Assembly: GCA_016125185.1 (NCBI GenBank)
Contig: WGMG01000004.1
Location: forward strand, 62,001 to 126,000
Reading direction: 5' to 3'
DNA: 64,000 nt
Source of the DNA: Armatimonadota bacterium
GTDB taxonomy: Bacteria > Armatimonadota > Fimbriimonadia > Fimbriimonadales > Fimbriimonadaceae
Made by a program: the position numbers and the translations under genes. The first letter of the stretch is position 1, and each line of letters begins with the position of its first letter. The notes under the pieces were generated by a model. It did no database searches, had not been told where the DNA came from, and saw only the letters and a program-made list of their open reading frames with translations. Below, piece after piece: positions 36,914 through 44,890 of this stretch.

Positions 36914-36974
36914 TACCTCACCTGTTGCCATGCTCCCTTGTCGCGGCAACGTCCTCTCCTGAGAGGAGAGGAAT
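36914..36974 (+). repeat. R2 dispersed repeat
   Basis: TACCTCACC at the left end and CTCTCCTGAGAGGAGAGG plus AAT at the right end match the copy at 9439-9500. The inner arm pair GTTGCC/GGCAAC replaces the CGCGAAGG-type arms found there. Confidence 0.65.
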
Positions 36975-36992
36975 TTGGTTTTCGTCATCCTC

Positions 36993-37016
36993 GGGTGGCC
37001 CGTATAGTCGAAGGCT
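36993..37016 (+). repeat. R3 hairpin repeat
   Basis: GGGTGGCCCGTATAGTCGAA followed by GGCT, nearly identical to 62926-62949 and to the minus strand of 13976-14006. Confidence 0.6.
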
Positions 37017-37094
37017 AAAGAATAGTCCTGCGTCATCAGTTTGGAGTTGGCAGAGCTGTTTCCAAGTACTGCGCGACAAGTGACCAAGCCTACC

Positions 37095-37120
37095 AGCCAC
37101 GCTATCCCGCGGAGGGGATC
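37095..37120 (+). repeat. R4 dispersed repeat
   Basis: AGCCACGCTA followed by a GC-rich palindrome (ATCCCGCGGAGGGGAT). The same left end precedes different palindromes at 51954 and 63004. Confidence 0.5.
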
Positions 37121-37129
37121 CCCCTTTCT

Positions 37130-37150
37130 GCTAACTGCCGACTGCCGACT
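37130..37150 (+). repeat. heptamer tandem array (3 units)
   Basis: GCTAACT GCCGACT GCCGACT, a period-7 array ending 5 bp from the purH stop codon. Two of the units are identical, and GCCGACT also occurs in the array at 42226-42267. Confidence 0.7.
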
Positions 37151-37155
37151 GAATC

Positions 37156-38700
37156 CTAGTGATTAAAGTGCCGAACGCCCGTCAGGCACATCGCGATCCC
37201 CAGATCATTCGCTTTCGCAATCACATCCGCATCCTTCTTGCTTCCGCCCGGCTGAACGATCGCCGCGATGCCATGCTCCGACGCCGTCTCGATCGAATCC
37301 GGGAAAGGGAAAAACGCGTCGCTCGCCAACACTGCGCCCTTCACCAAGTCGCCCGCCTGAGCGATGGCCAACCGCACCGACTGTACGCGGTTCATCTGCC
37401 CCGCGCCGACACCCAGCAGGCGCGAGTCGTTGCCCACCACGATGGCGTTCGACTTCACATGCTGGACGATCGCCCACTGCAGGCGAAGCGCCCGCATCTG
37501 CGCCTCGGTCGGCTTCAGTTCGGTCGCGACCGTCCACTCAAAGCCGGGATCCTCGTCCGAGTGCTGGATCACCGCTCCGCCGCGGATGCCCTTCAGCGCC
37601 AGATACGACGCCTTGGCCGGCAGAGTCGCCTTCAGCAAACGCACGTCCTGACCCCATCCCGAGCGGCCCTTAAACACCTCCAACGCGTCGTCGTCGAAGC
37701 CCTCGGCAATGACGATCTCCAGGAAGTTGCCTTTTTCGGTCATCGCTTCCGCCGCCGCCTTATCGACCACGCCGTTGAACGCCGCGATGCCGCCAAATGC
37801 GCTGATCGGATCGGACTCCCGCGCCAGCCGGTAGCTGTCGGCGAACGACCCCGACACCGCCGCCCCACACGGGTTCGCGTGCTTGATGATCGCGCAGGAG
37901 GTCGGCGGCATATCGCCCACCAATTCCCATGCGCCAGTCGCGTCGGTGATGTTGTTGTACGAAAGCTCCTTGCCCCAAAGCTGGTGCGCTTGCGGCAGCC
38001 CGACGCCGTTCATCGAGTTCGAGTACAGCGCGCCGGTCTGGTGCGGATTTTCGCCATAGCGGAAGCCCTGGACCTTGCGGAACCCAAACGAGATTGTCTC
38101 CGCCGCCAGGGGGTCGCCCTCAAACTTCTGTGTCAGGTAGTTGGAAATCGCTGAATCGTAGTAGGCCGTGTGCCGAAAAGCTTTGGCTGCCAGCTTGGGT
38201 CGGAGCCCGGCCATGCCGTCCGAATCCAAAGCCGAAAGCACCGCGCCGTAGTCGCCCGGATCGACCACGATCGCCACCGAGTCATGGTTCTTCGCCGCCG
38301 CGCGGATCATGGTCGGACCGCCAATGTCGATCGACTCGATAGCCTCCTCCAACGTGTGCGGTTTGGCTACCGTTTCCTCAAACCGGTACAGGTTCACCAC
38401 CACCATGGCGATCGGCTCGATCCCTGCGCCTTTCATCGCCTCTGCGTGGGCCGGATTGCCCGGGATGCCGAGGATGCCGCCGTGGACCTTCGGGTGCAGA
38501 GTCTTCACGCGCCCGTCGAGCATTTCGGGAAAGCCGGTGACCTCGCTCACGTCCTTCACCGCCAGCCCCGCATCGCGCAGAGCCTTGGCCGTTCCACCCG
38601 TCGAAATCAGCTCGAAGCCGCGCTTGGAAAGCTCGGTTGCAAAGTCGACGATGCCGGATTTATCGGTGACGGAGAGAAGGGCGCGCGGGGAAGAACTCAC
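37156..38700 (-). CDS. purH: bifunctional AICAR transformylase / IMP cyclohydrolase
   Basis: A 514-residue PurH catalysing the last two steps of IMP synthesis. The N-terminal cyclohydrolase (MGS-like) domain shows ALLSVTDKSGIVDFA, ELISTGGTAKALRDAG and RVKTLHPKVHGG. The transformylase domain shows RYGENPHQ, SCAIIKHANPCG and the C-terminal CLTGVRHFNH. The length and all blocks are canonical. The start is GTG 38700, overlapping the TGA of the upstream Ig-like protein gene. Confidence 0.97.
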   Translation of the reverse strand: MSSSPRALLSVTDKSGIVDFATELSKRGFELISTGGTAKALRDAGLAVKDVSEVTGFPEMLDGRVKTLHPKVHGGILGIPGNPAHAEAMKGAGIEPIAMVVVNLYRFEETVAKPHTLEEAIESIDIGGPTMIRAAAKNHDSVAIVVDPGDYGAVLSALDSDGMAGLRPKLAAKAFRHTAYYDSAISNYLTQKFEGDPLAAETISFGFRKVQGFRYGENPHQTGALYSNSMNGVGLPQAHQLWGKELSYNNITDATGAWELVGDMPPTSCAIIKHANPCGAAVSGSFADSYRLARESDPISAFGGIAAFNGVVDKAAAEAMTEKGNFLEIVIAEGFDDDALEVFKGRSGWGQDVRLLKATLPAKASYLALKGIRGGAVIQHSDEDPGFEWTVATELKPTEAQMRALRLQWAIVQHVKSNAIVVGNDSRLLGVGAGQMNRVQSVRLAIAQAGDLVKGAVLASDAFFPFPDSIETASEHGIAAIVQPGGSKKDADVIAKANDLGIAMCLTGVRHFNH

Positions 38701-40301
38701 CCAGTTGTTGTACCCCTGGTGGCGCCTGTCGCGCCGCCCCCGCCATCGGTCGGCGGACCCACGCCGCCGTCGGGCGGAGTGTCGGGTTGCTTCAACTTCA
38801 CCTGAATCGTCTTCGAGATCGATTTTCCGTTGCTGTCGTAGGCCGTAATCTTAAAGTCCGTGTCGCCCACAACCTGAATTTCCTGGCTACCAACCGTCTG
38901 CAAAACGTACGGATTCTTCGCGTTGGTATAGGTCAGCTCGACCCGAATCGCATTGGTCACTTGCCATGAAAGGTTGACGGTGCCGCCCGGAGGATCGACT
39001 TCGGTTTGGTCGGTGTCAAACTTCACGATCTTCGCCAAACAGGCGTCCACGACTGTGACCTTGAACGACTTCTTGACCACCTTGCCCGCCGAGTTGTAAG
39101 CGGCGACCTCGAACAGGTTTTCGCCGACATCGGACGGATCGACCAAAATCGAGTTGAGATTTAGGTTCAAATCCGTGTTTTGCGGCGACAGCACAGCGCG
39201 CGTTACCCCATCGCCAAACTTGTAGGTGAGCGTGAATTTTTCGCCCTTGTTCAGCGTGGTCTTCGACGGCTTCAGATCCACGATGGTGGGATCGGGGATC
39301 ACCGGCGCGGTCTCCACATTGATATCCAGCGTCGCGGTATCGCTCTGGCGGTTATCACGATAGGCGATCGCTTGAATCTTGAGCGTTCCCACTAGCGAGG
39401 TAGGAATATCTTCCTGCCCTTCGGGGCCCAAATTGTCCTTAAACACCTCGCCGCCCGCCATCAGCTTCACCGACGTCGCGTTCTCCGCCGCCCAATGCAC
39501 CGAAACCGGCATCCCGCTGAACACCTTGTGCAGGCCGCCCACCATCGAAAGGTGGACTACCGGCTTCTTCGGCTGGGTGTACCAAAACACCGCGATGACG
39601 ATCGCCAGCACGGCGATGATCGACGAACTGAGCGGCGTGAAGAACGGGCGGATTTCAAGCTGGGCCTGGGCCGACGCAACCACGCTCGGCACCGTCAGGC
39701 TTCGGCCCGTGACGGCAAAGCCGATCAGGCGCGTGGAGCCGAACGGAGAGCCTTTCTTGGGGTTGACGATGAAGTCGACATCCTTTTGCTGACCTGGCGC
39801 CAGCACGATCTGCTCGTCGTCGAACTCAAAAGCGCAAACCTCCTCCGGGTCGTCCGCCGTGAGCTGAATCATGTGCTCCGAGTTACCCATGTTCGTCAGC
39901 GACACAGTGAAAACGTTCTGTCGCTTCGTCGGCGTCACAAACCCCTTTTTCGGGTTGATCTCCATCGTGAGGCTGTGGTACGGCTTGATGGTGAGCACAC
40001 CCTGCGCCGATCGCGTGTCGCCATTGGTCAACGACCGAACTCGGGCGATGAAAGGGAAGTTCCCCGCCGAACTTTCACTGGTGCGCGGCGGCTTAAAAAA
40101 GATTTTGACTGCCTGTTTCTCGCCGACTTTCAGTTCGACGACCGGCACGGGAATTGCGATCCATTCGCCATCGATTCCCTCAATTCCAACTTCAATCTGG
40201 TCGTCGACATCTCCGTTGTTCTCGACCTCGATCGTAAGGGGAGCGGTGGCTCCGGGCTCGACAACAACCATGTCCGTGGAAATATTTGATTGAAGAGCCA
40301 T
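38697..40301 (-). CDS. single-TM protein with Ig-like/CARDB repeats on both sides
   Basis: A 534-residue protein with no signal peptide. Residues 1-215 form two Ig-like (COG1470/CARDB-like) domains rich in ENNGDVDDQIEV and SLTNMGNSEHMIQL patterns. A single membrane helix lies at about 222-242. Residues 250-510 contain three further Ig/PKD-like repeats (HLSMVGG..., TIVDLKPSKTTLNKGEKFTL, KTIQVKLKQ), and the protein ends in a Pro/Gly/Thr-rich tail. It should be inserted with one side cytosolic. The role is unknown. It is coupled to purH by a GTGA overlap. Confidence 0.75.
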   Translation of the reverse strand: MALQSNISTDMVVVEPGATAPLTIEVENNGDVDDQIEVGIEGIDGEWIAIPVPVVELKVGEKQAVKIFFKPPRTSESSAGNFPFIARVRSLTNGDTRSAQGVLTIKPYHSLTMEINPKKGFVTPTKRQNVFTVSLTNMGNSEHMIQLTADDPEEVCAFEFDDEQIVLAPGQQKDVDFIVNPKKGSPFGSTRLIGFAVTGRSLTVPSVVASAQAQLEIRPFFTPLSSSIIAVLAIVIAVFWYTQPKKPVVHLSMVGGLHKVFSGMPVSVHWAAENATSVKLMAGGEVFKDNLGPEGQEDIPTSLVGTLKIQAIAYRDNRQSDTATLDINVETAPVIPDPTIVDLKPSKTTLNKGEKFTLTYKFGDGVTRAVLSPQNTDLNLNLNSILVDPSDVGENLFEVAAYNSAGKVVKKSFKVTVVDACLAKIVKFDTDQTEVDPPGGTVNLSWQVTNAIRVELTYTNAKNPYVLQTVGSQEIQVVGDTDFKITAYDSNGKSISKTIQVKLKQPDTPPDGGVGPPTDGGGGATGATRGTTTG

Positions 40302-40373
40302 CCAAGTAATAATAGCAGTTTCGGGGCCGTCTCCTTAACCTAAGAGAAGCCCTGGTCCTAGTAATATGGATGG

Positions 40374-41606
40374 ATGAACGCCGAGATCGTTTCGGTGGGC
40401 ACGGAGCTCCTTCTCGGCCAAATCATCGATACGCACGCCGCTACCATGGCGCGCATCCTTGCTGAATGCGGGATCACCTGCCGCCATCGCGCCACTGTCG
40501 GCGACAATTTTGACCGTGTGGTCGAGACCCTGCGGGTCGCCCTCAGCCGTGCCGATGTGGTGGTCACCATCGGCGGATTGGGCCCAACCGCCGATGACCT
40601 GACCCGCGATGCCATCGCTGCCGCCCTCGACGACACACTGGAAATCGTGCCCGAAGTGGAAGAGAAGCTCAAGCGGTTCTTCGCCCAGCGCGGCGTTCAG
40701 TGGGTCGCGTCGAACGGTCGCCAGGCCCAAAAGCCGACCTGCGCCGACCTGATCGACAACCCCAACGGCACCGCGCCGGGCCTCGTGTGCCGCAAGAACG
40801 GAAAGACCGTATTTGCGCTTCCCGGACCGCGCGGTGAGTTCGACCCGATGGCGTACAACCAGGTGAAGCCAATGCTGGAGCGCCTGGGTGGCGGCGAAGT
40901 GATCCACTCGCGTGTTCTGCGGGTCATTGGCGTCGGCGAGAGCCTCGCCGAAGAGAAGATCAAGCACCTGATGGTGTCTGAGAACCCGACCATCGCGCCA
41001 TACGCTCAGCCGATGGAGGTTCACCTTCGAGTAACCGCCCGGGCCGCATCCGTGTCCGCCGCCGAAGCGCTGATCGATCCTGCCGAGCGGGCGATTCGCG
41101 AGATTCTGGGTGACGCCGTCTACGGGACAAATCTCACCACGCTCGAAGCGGCGGTGATTGAGCTTCTGAAGGCTCGCGGCGAGACGATCTCGACCGCCGA
41201 GTCGATGACCGGCGGCGGGCTCGCTGGACGATTGACCTCGGTCGACGGAAGCAGTCAGGCGTTCATGGGCGGCGTGGTGACCTACACCGTTGGCGCGAAG
41301 CAGACTCTGCTCGACGCGCCCACCGACATGGACCTCTCGAACCCAGTTTCGGCCGATGTCGCGCGCTTCATGGCCGAATCGGTCCGCGCTCGCCTCGGCA
41401 CGACCTATGCGATGTCGGTCACCGGCAACGCCGGGCCGACTTCCGATGTCGGCGGTCAGCCGGTGGGATTGACGTACATCGGCATCGCCTCACCGGGCGG
41501 TACGCACGTCGAGGAATGCAAGTTCCGAGGCATCCGCGCCGATATCCGAAGCCGCGCCGAGCAGACGGCGTTGCGATTGGTACGCGAGGCGATCCTAGCC
41601 CGCTAG
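40374..41606 (+). CDS. cinA: CinA-family protein (ADP-ribose pyrophosphatase / NMN deamidase)
   Basis: A 410-residue CinA with both usual parts. The N-terminal MoaB-like COG1058 domain has AEIVSVGTELLLGQIIDT and TIGGLGPTADDLTRD. The C-terminal nicotinamide-nucleotide amidase domain has STAESMTGGGLAGRLTSVDGSS and GNAGPT. The enzyme recycles NMN and ADP-ribose and is linked to competence in Gram-positives. It is full length. The gene overlaps a convergent kinase-like gene by 12 bp. Confidence 0.95.
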   Translation: MNAEIVSVGTELLLGQIIDTHAATMARILAECGITCRHRATVGDNFDRVVETLRVALSRADVVVTIGGLGPTADDLTRDAIAAALDDTLEIVPEVEEKLKRFFAQRGVQWVASNGRQAQKPTCADLIDNPNGTAPGLVCRKNGKTVFALPGPRGEFDPMAYNQVKPMLERLGGGEVIHSRVLRVIGVGESLAEEKIKHLMVSENPTIAPYAQPMEVHLRVTARAASVSAAEALIDPAERAIREILGDAVYGTNLTTLEAAVIELLKARGETISTAESMTGGGLAGRLTSVDGSSQAFMGGVVTYTVGAKQTLLDAPTDMDLSNPVSADVARFMAESVRARLGTTYAMSVTGNAGPTSDVGGQPVGLTYIGIASPGGTHVEECKFRGIRADIRSRAEQTALRLVREAILAR

Positions 41607-42158
41607 CTTGGCAAGGATCAGGTTGGCGCACTCCTGCGGCGTCAGGACCGAGGTGTCGACCTCCAGGTCGTACGCTTTGCCTTCGTGAACGGTGTCCTGC
41701 CACCGCTGGACCGGAGCCGGAACCGGCTCATCGACCGTGCTTTTGGCGTAGCCGTCGCCCCCGGCGTTCCGTCGAGCCATGATCGTCTCGATTGGGCATC
41801 GAACGCCCACGACCAGAACCGGCAGATCGGCCCACGCCCGCAGGGCTCCTGAGAACGGATCGAACGGCTGGGAGTACCACCGATGAAAGCCGATATCGAC
41901 GACGACGTTCTGTCCTGATCGCGCCGCATCGCCGATCCATTTGTAAAAGTCTCGAAAGGATTCTTGTATGAAAGATTCCAAATCCGGCCGTTCACCACCG
42001 GGCCGTAATCCGATGCCCGGTCGAAATTCCTCCGGCGTGTGCTCGCGCATCCATCGGTCTACGCCAAGGTTTTCCCAGCCGACCATCGCCTCTGCGATGC
42101 TCGACTTGCCCGAGCGTGGCGCTCCATTGAGGATAACGATCTGTCCCGTCGGCGGCAT
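41595..42158 (-). CDS. chloramphenicol phosphotransferase-like P-loop kinase
   Basis: A 187-residue P-loop NTPase of the chloramphenicol-3-O-phosphotransferase (CPT)-like family. The Walker A is ILNGAPRSGKSS near the N-terminus. The family pattern FRDFYKWIGDAARSGQNVVVDIGF contains the base-like Asp, and CPIETIMARRNAGGDGYAK forms the lid. Many members are annotated as resistance-type kinases without proof. ATG 42158 is chosen because the P-loop should lie within about 15 residues of the N-terminus. Confidence 0.8.
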   Translation of the reverse strand: MPPTGQIVILNGAPRSGKSSIAEAMVGWENLGVDRWMREHTPEEFRPGIGLRPGGERPDLESFIQESFRDFYKWIGDAARSGQNVVVDIGFHRWYSQPFDPFSGALRAWADLPVLVVGVRCPIETIMARRNAGGDGYAKSTVDEPVPAPVQRWQDTVHEGKAYDLEVDTSVLTPQECANLILAKLAG

Positions 42159-42225
42159 AACTATGCCCCTATCATGACCGATACCAGACTTGGTCATCTA
42201 TGACATGGAAGCCTTATGGCTCTCT

Positions 42226-42267
42226 GCCAACTGCCGACTGTCAACTGCGGACTGTCAACTGCGGACT
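42226..42267 (+). repeat. heptamer tandem array (6 units)
   Basis: Six consecutive units: GCCAACT, GCCGACT, GTCAACT, GCGGACT, GTCAACT, GCGGACT. The last four form a 14-bp dimer repeated twice. All units read GNNNACT. The array lies between the kinase start and the M48 peptidase stop. Confidence 0.8.
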
Positions 42268-42292
42268 GGCGCTCGCTAGGCGAGCCCATCGC

Positions 42293-43141
42293 CTACGCCA
42301 CTTTCGCGTACTCGCCGCTCAAAATCCGCTCATATGCTCCCGACTGAATCCACCGCTCCAACTCCTGCGTGCGGTGAACCGGCATCGGATGCGTCAGAGT
42401 CTTGCCAAACGTCGCAAACAGCACGATCTTGCCGAGCTTATCGAGCGAATCCGCGTCCTGATACGCCCGCGCCTGCTCCATAAACGCTTCTTCGTTCAAC
42501 TCGTCCGCCAGCCGCGAAGGGCCCGCCGCGAGCTTGATCAACGATCGACTCGCCAACCGTGTATCCTGGCCCACCAGCAGCCCGGCGCGATCGCACGAAA
42601 ACTCGGCCTGACGCGACCACTCGAAGAACGCCAGATACAGCGCATAGGTCGCGATGTCCGACGCTCCCATCGACCGCCGACCCAGCAGTTCCAGCAAAGG
42701 GAACAGCAGGTACCCGACCGACCGATACAGCACGTGGTCGGCCTTGATATGCCCCAATTCGTGGCCCATGATGAAGAAAAGCTCCTCGTTCGACATCGTG
42801 TCGATCATCGACGAACGCAGCGTGATATAGGGTCGCTCGACCCCACCCGCAAACGCGTTCGGGAACGGGTTGTTGGAGACGTAAAGCTCCGGCTCCGGCA
42901 TGTCCATCACCTTGCACGACTCCTTCATGATGTTGTAGAGCGTGGGGTACTGGTTAGGCCCGCAGCGGATCGAACTGCTCATGTTGTAGCAATACATCCA
43001 CCGGTCGATGCCGATCTCATAAAACTTGGCGACGAGCTGCGGAACCAGCGGCAGCTTCTTCAGTTTGTCGAGCGCCCATTTGTCGGCGTCGCTCACAAAC
43101 GCATCCGGGCTGATCCCGGTCAAATGAATTCGTTCGCTCAT
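42293..43141 (-). CDS. M48-family metalloprotease
   Basis: A 282-residue Ste24/HtpX-type M48 peptidase domain protein. The zinc motif HELGH (about residue 127) and the downstream Glu in EFSCDRAG (about 180) are intact. A moderately hydrophobic stretch (VGYLLFPLLELLG) follows HELGH, with no clear N-terminal anchor. The C-terminal THPMPVHRTQELERW block is family-typical. It is probably a cytosolic or peripheral protease in protein quality control. Confidence 0.88.
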   Translation of the reverse strand: MSERIHLTGISPDAFVSDADKWALDKLKKLPLVPQLVAKFYEIGIDRWMYCYNMSSSIRCGPNQYPTLYNIMKESCKVMDMPEPELYVSNNPFPNAFAGGVERPYITLRSSMIDTMSNEELFFIMGHELGHIKADHVLYRSVGYLLFPLLELLGRRSMGASDIATYALYLAFFEWSRQAEFSCDRAGLLVGQDTRLASRSLIKLAAGPSRLADELNEEAFMEQARAYQDADSLDKLGKIVLFATFGKTLTHPMPVHRTQELERWIQSGAYERILSGEYAKVA

Positions 43142-43154
43142 TGGTGAATAAGAA

Positions 43155-43186
43155 TACGCCTACAACCAAAACCGGTTGCAGGCGTA
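43155..43186 (-). terminator. hairpin downstream of the cheX operon
   Basis: TACGCCTACAACC pairs with GGTTGCAGGCGTA (13 bp, one A-C mismatch) around a 6-base loop. On the minus strand the stem is followed by TTCTTATTC. It lies 26 bp after the cheX stop. Confidence 0.6.
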
Positions 43187-43212
43187 GGTTCTTTTGTCCG
43201 AGTCAAGCTGGC

Positions 43213-43695
43213 TTAGGCGGCGAGACTGATCTTCGTTTCGCGAAGGCTAACGTTGACCTCGATCGCACCAACTCCGTCGAAGTTGAACGGAATCACGAGC
43301 GTCGGGACGTTGAAGGTCGAAATTCGAATGCTGTTTCCGCGAACCAGCGTCGGCGGCGTAATGTTGCACACGATTCCCTTCGTGGAGAAGATCGACGAGC
43401 TGTTACCCGTGATCATGTTGCCAAGCTCCGAGATCGCCGAAGCCACCATCTGGTCGAACACGCGCGGCGCGGTACCCAGCATCAACTCGGCAATCTTCAT
43501 CGCGGTGTCCTTGGACATGCTATACATGACCAGGCCCTCGAGATCTCCATTAACTCCGCACAGGATGTTAACGGGAAGAGCGGTAAAAAGAACTTGCTTC
43601 GCCGAAAGTTCTCCTCTTTGGGGCGGTGTGCCCATAATCATCTCCGCGACCGAGGTTGCGGCCTCAGCAAACGGAGCAATGTACTCTGCTTTCAT
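43213..43695 (-). CDS. cheX: CheX-type CheY-P phosphatase
   Basis: A 160-residue CheC/CheX-family protein that dephosphorylates CheY-P. The catalytic E-x-x-N is seen in ISELGNMITG (about residues 88-97). One such motif and the short length fit CheX rather than CheC. It closes the minus-strand operon HDOD-cheB-cheR-cheY-cheX and lies 38 bp after cheY. Its natural target is presumably the adjacent CheY. Confidence 0.88.
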   Translation of the reverse strand: MKAEYIAPFAEAATSVAEMIMGTPPQRGELSAKQVLFTALPVNILCGVNGDLEGLVMYSMSKDTAMKIAELMLGTAPRVFDQMVASAISELGNMITGNSSSIFSTKGIVCNITPPTLVRGNSIRISTFNVPTLVIPFNFDGVGAIEVNVSLRETKISLAA

Positions 43696-43733
43696 CTATA
43701 TATTCGTTCCCCTAAAGTCGGTGGGTCTTCGCA

Positions 43734-44096
43734 TCACGCCGCGTGACGCTTGATGACCTCAATAACCTTATCGGCTTGAAAAGGCTTAGTTATGAACTCT
43801 TTTGCACCGGCCTGAAGAGCTTCGACCATCAAATTTTGCTGTCCCATCGCCGAGCACATGACCACGACAGCCTCTGGATTTGAACCTCGAATAGCCTTGA
43901 GAGCCTCGATTCCATCCATCTCCGGCATAGTGATGTCCATGGTGACCAAATCGGGCTTCAGGTCCCCATAAAGAGCTACAGACTCAAGACCGTTGGCCGC
44001 CTCACCGACGACTTCGTAACCGGCATCCGTTAGGATGCGCTTCAATGTGACGCGCATGAAAAGCGCGTCATCCGTAATTAAGATGCGTTTCGCCAT
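43734..44096 (-). CDS. cheY: CheY-like single-domain response regulator
   Basis: A 120-residue receiver domain. The acidic pair (ITDD, residues 7-10), phospho-acceptor Asp in LVTMDITMPEMDG (about 54), switch Ser in VVMCSAMG and Lys in FITKPF (about 104) are all present. It overlaps the end of cheR by 19 bp. Without a CheA gene nearby, its kinase must be encoded elsewhere. Confidence 0.93.
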   Translation of the reverse strand: MAKRILITDDALFMRVTLKRILTDAGYEVVGEAANGLESVALYGDLKPDLVTMDITMPEMDGIEALKAIRGSNPEAVVVMCSAMGQQNLMVEALQAGAKEFITKPFQADKVIEVIKRHAA

Positions 44097-44890
44097 ACTT
44101 TTTCCTCGCTAGGTTTTTTGTAGAAATACGGTCTCGGACATTCGAAACCAATCTCCCTGGTGTTGTAGATGCGCTCGCTGCTCCCCAAGAAGAGGTAGCC
44201 ACCAGGGCGGAGCGCATTGTAGAACCGCTGAAAGATCTGATCTTTCGCCTCGTCGACGAAGTAGATCAGGACGTTGCGGCAGATGATCAGGTCGTAACCC
44301 ACGCCGTAGCTATCTGCCAGCAAATTGTGTTTTTGGAAGGTCAAAAAGTCCTTCAGTTTTGGGATGACGTTCGCGCCGTCCTCGGTAACCTCGAAGTACT
44401 TTTCGAACTCCTGCGGAATCATCCTCGCTTCCATGCGATTGAGGAATCCCCGCTTGGCCTGGGCCATCGCCGTCTCGTCGATGTCCGTGCAGACGATCTT
44501 GTGCGGTCGGCCGGGAGCAAATTTGTCCAGCACCGCCGCCAGGCTATACGCCTCGGCCCCGGTCGAACATCCCGCGCTCCACGCACGGATCGATCTTCCC
44601 CCGTCGGCCAGTTCGTGCTTCACGATCTTCTCGAGGTCGCGCCACAGCTCTGGGTTTCGGAAGACCTCGGTGACGTTGATCGCCAACTTGTCCAGGAACC
44701 ATCGCCGCTCGTCTTCGCTCTTCAGCACCAGGTCCACTAGAGCTTCGAAGCCGGGCATTCGCCGCTGTTCGCCCAGCATCAGAATCTGTCGCTGAAGCTG
44801 GTTTTGCTTGTAGAGGTTGAAGTCGATCCCCGTCTGCGTTTTCAGCTTTCGGTAGAAATCGGCCCACTGAATGTCATTAGGCGCTTGCAC
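44078..44890 (-). CDS. cheR: CheR-type protein-glutamate methyltransferase
   Basis: A 270-residue CheR, which methylates chemoreceptor glutamates with SAM. The N-terminal helical domain (FYRKLKTQTGIDFNLYK) is followed by the SAM site AWSAGCSTGAEAYSLA and YDLIICRNVLIYF. GTG 44890 is chosen because a perfect AGGAGG lies 5 bases upstream, inside the cheB 3' end. The resulting length is standard, and the overlap with cheB is 14 bp. Confidence 0.92.
   Translation of the reverse strand: MQAPNDIQWADFYRKLKTQTGIDFNLYKQNQLQRQILMLGEQRRMPGFEALVDLVLKSEDERRWFLDKLAINVTEVFRNPELWRDLEKIVKHELADGGRSIRAWSAGCSTGAEAYSLAAVLDKFAPGRPHKIVCTDIDETAMAQAKRGFLNRMEARMIPQEFEKYFEVTEDGANVIPKLKDFLTFQKHNLLADSYGVGYDLIICRNVLIYFVDEAKDQIFQRFYNALRPGGYLFLGSSERIYNTREIGFECPRPYFYKKPSEEKVWRNAS

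Noticed and set aside
42226-42267. Heptamer array considered as CRISPR
   Set aside because: The units are 7 bp and directly adjacent, without spacers, and no cas gene is present.
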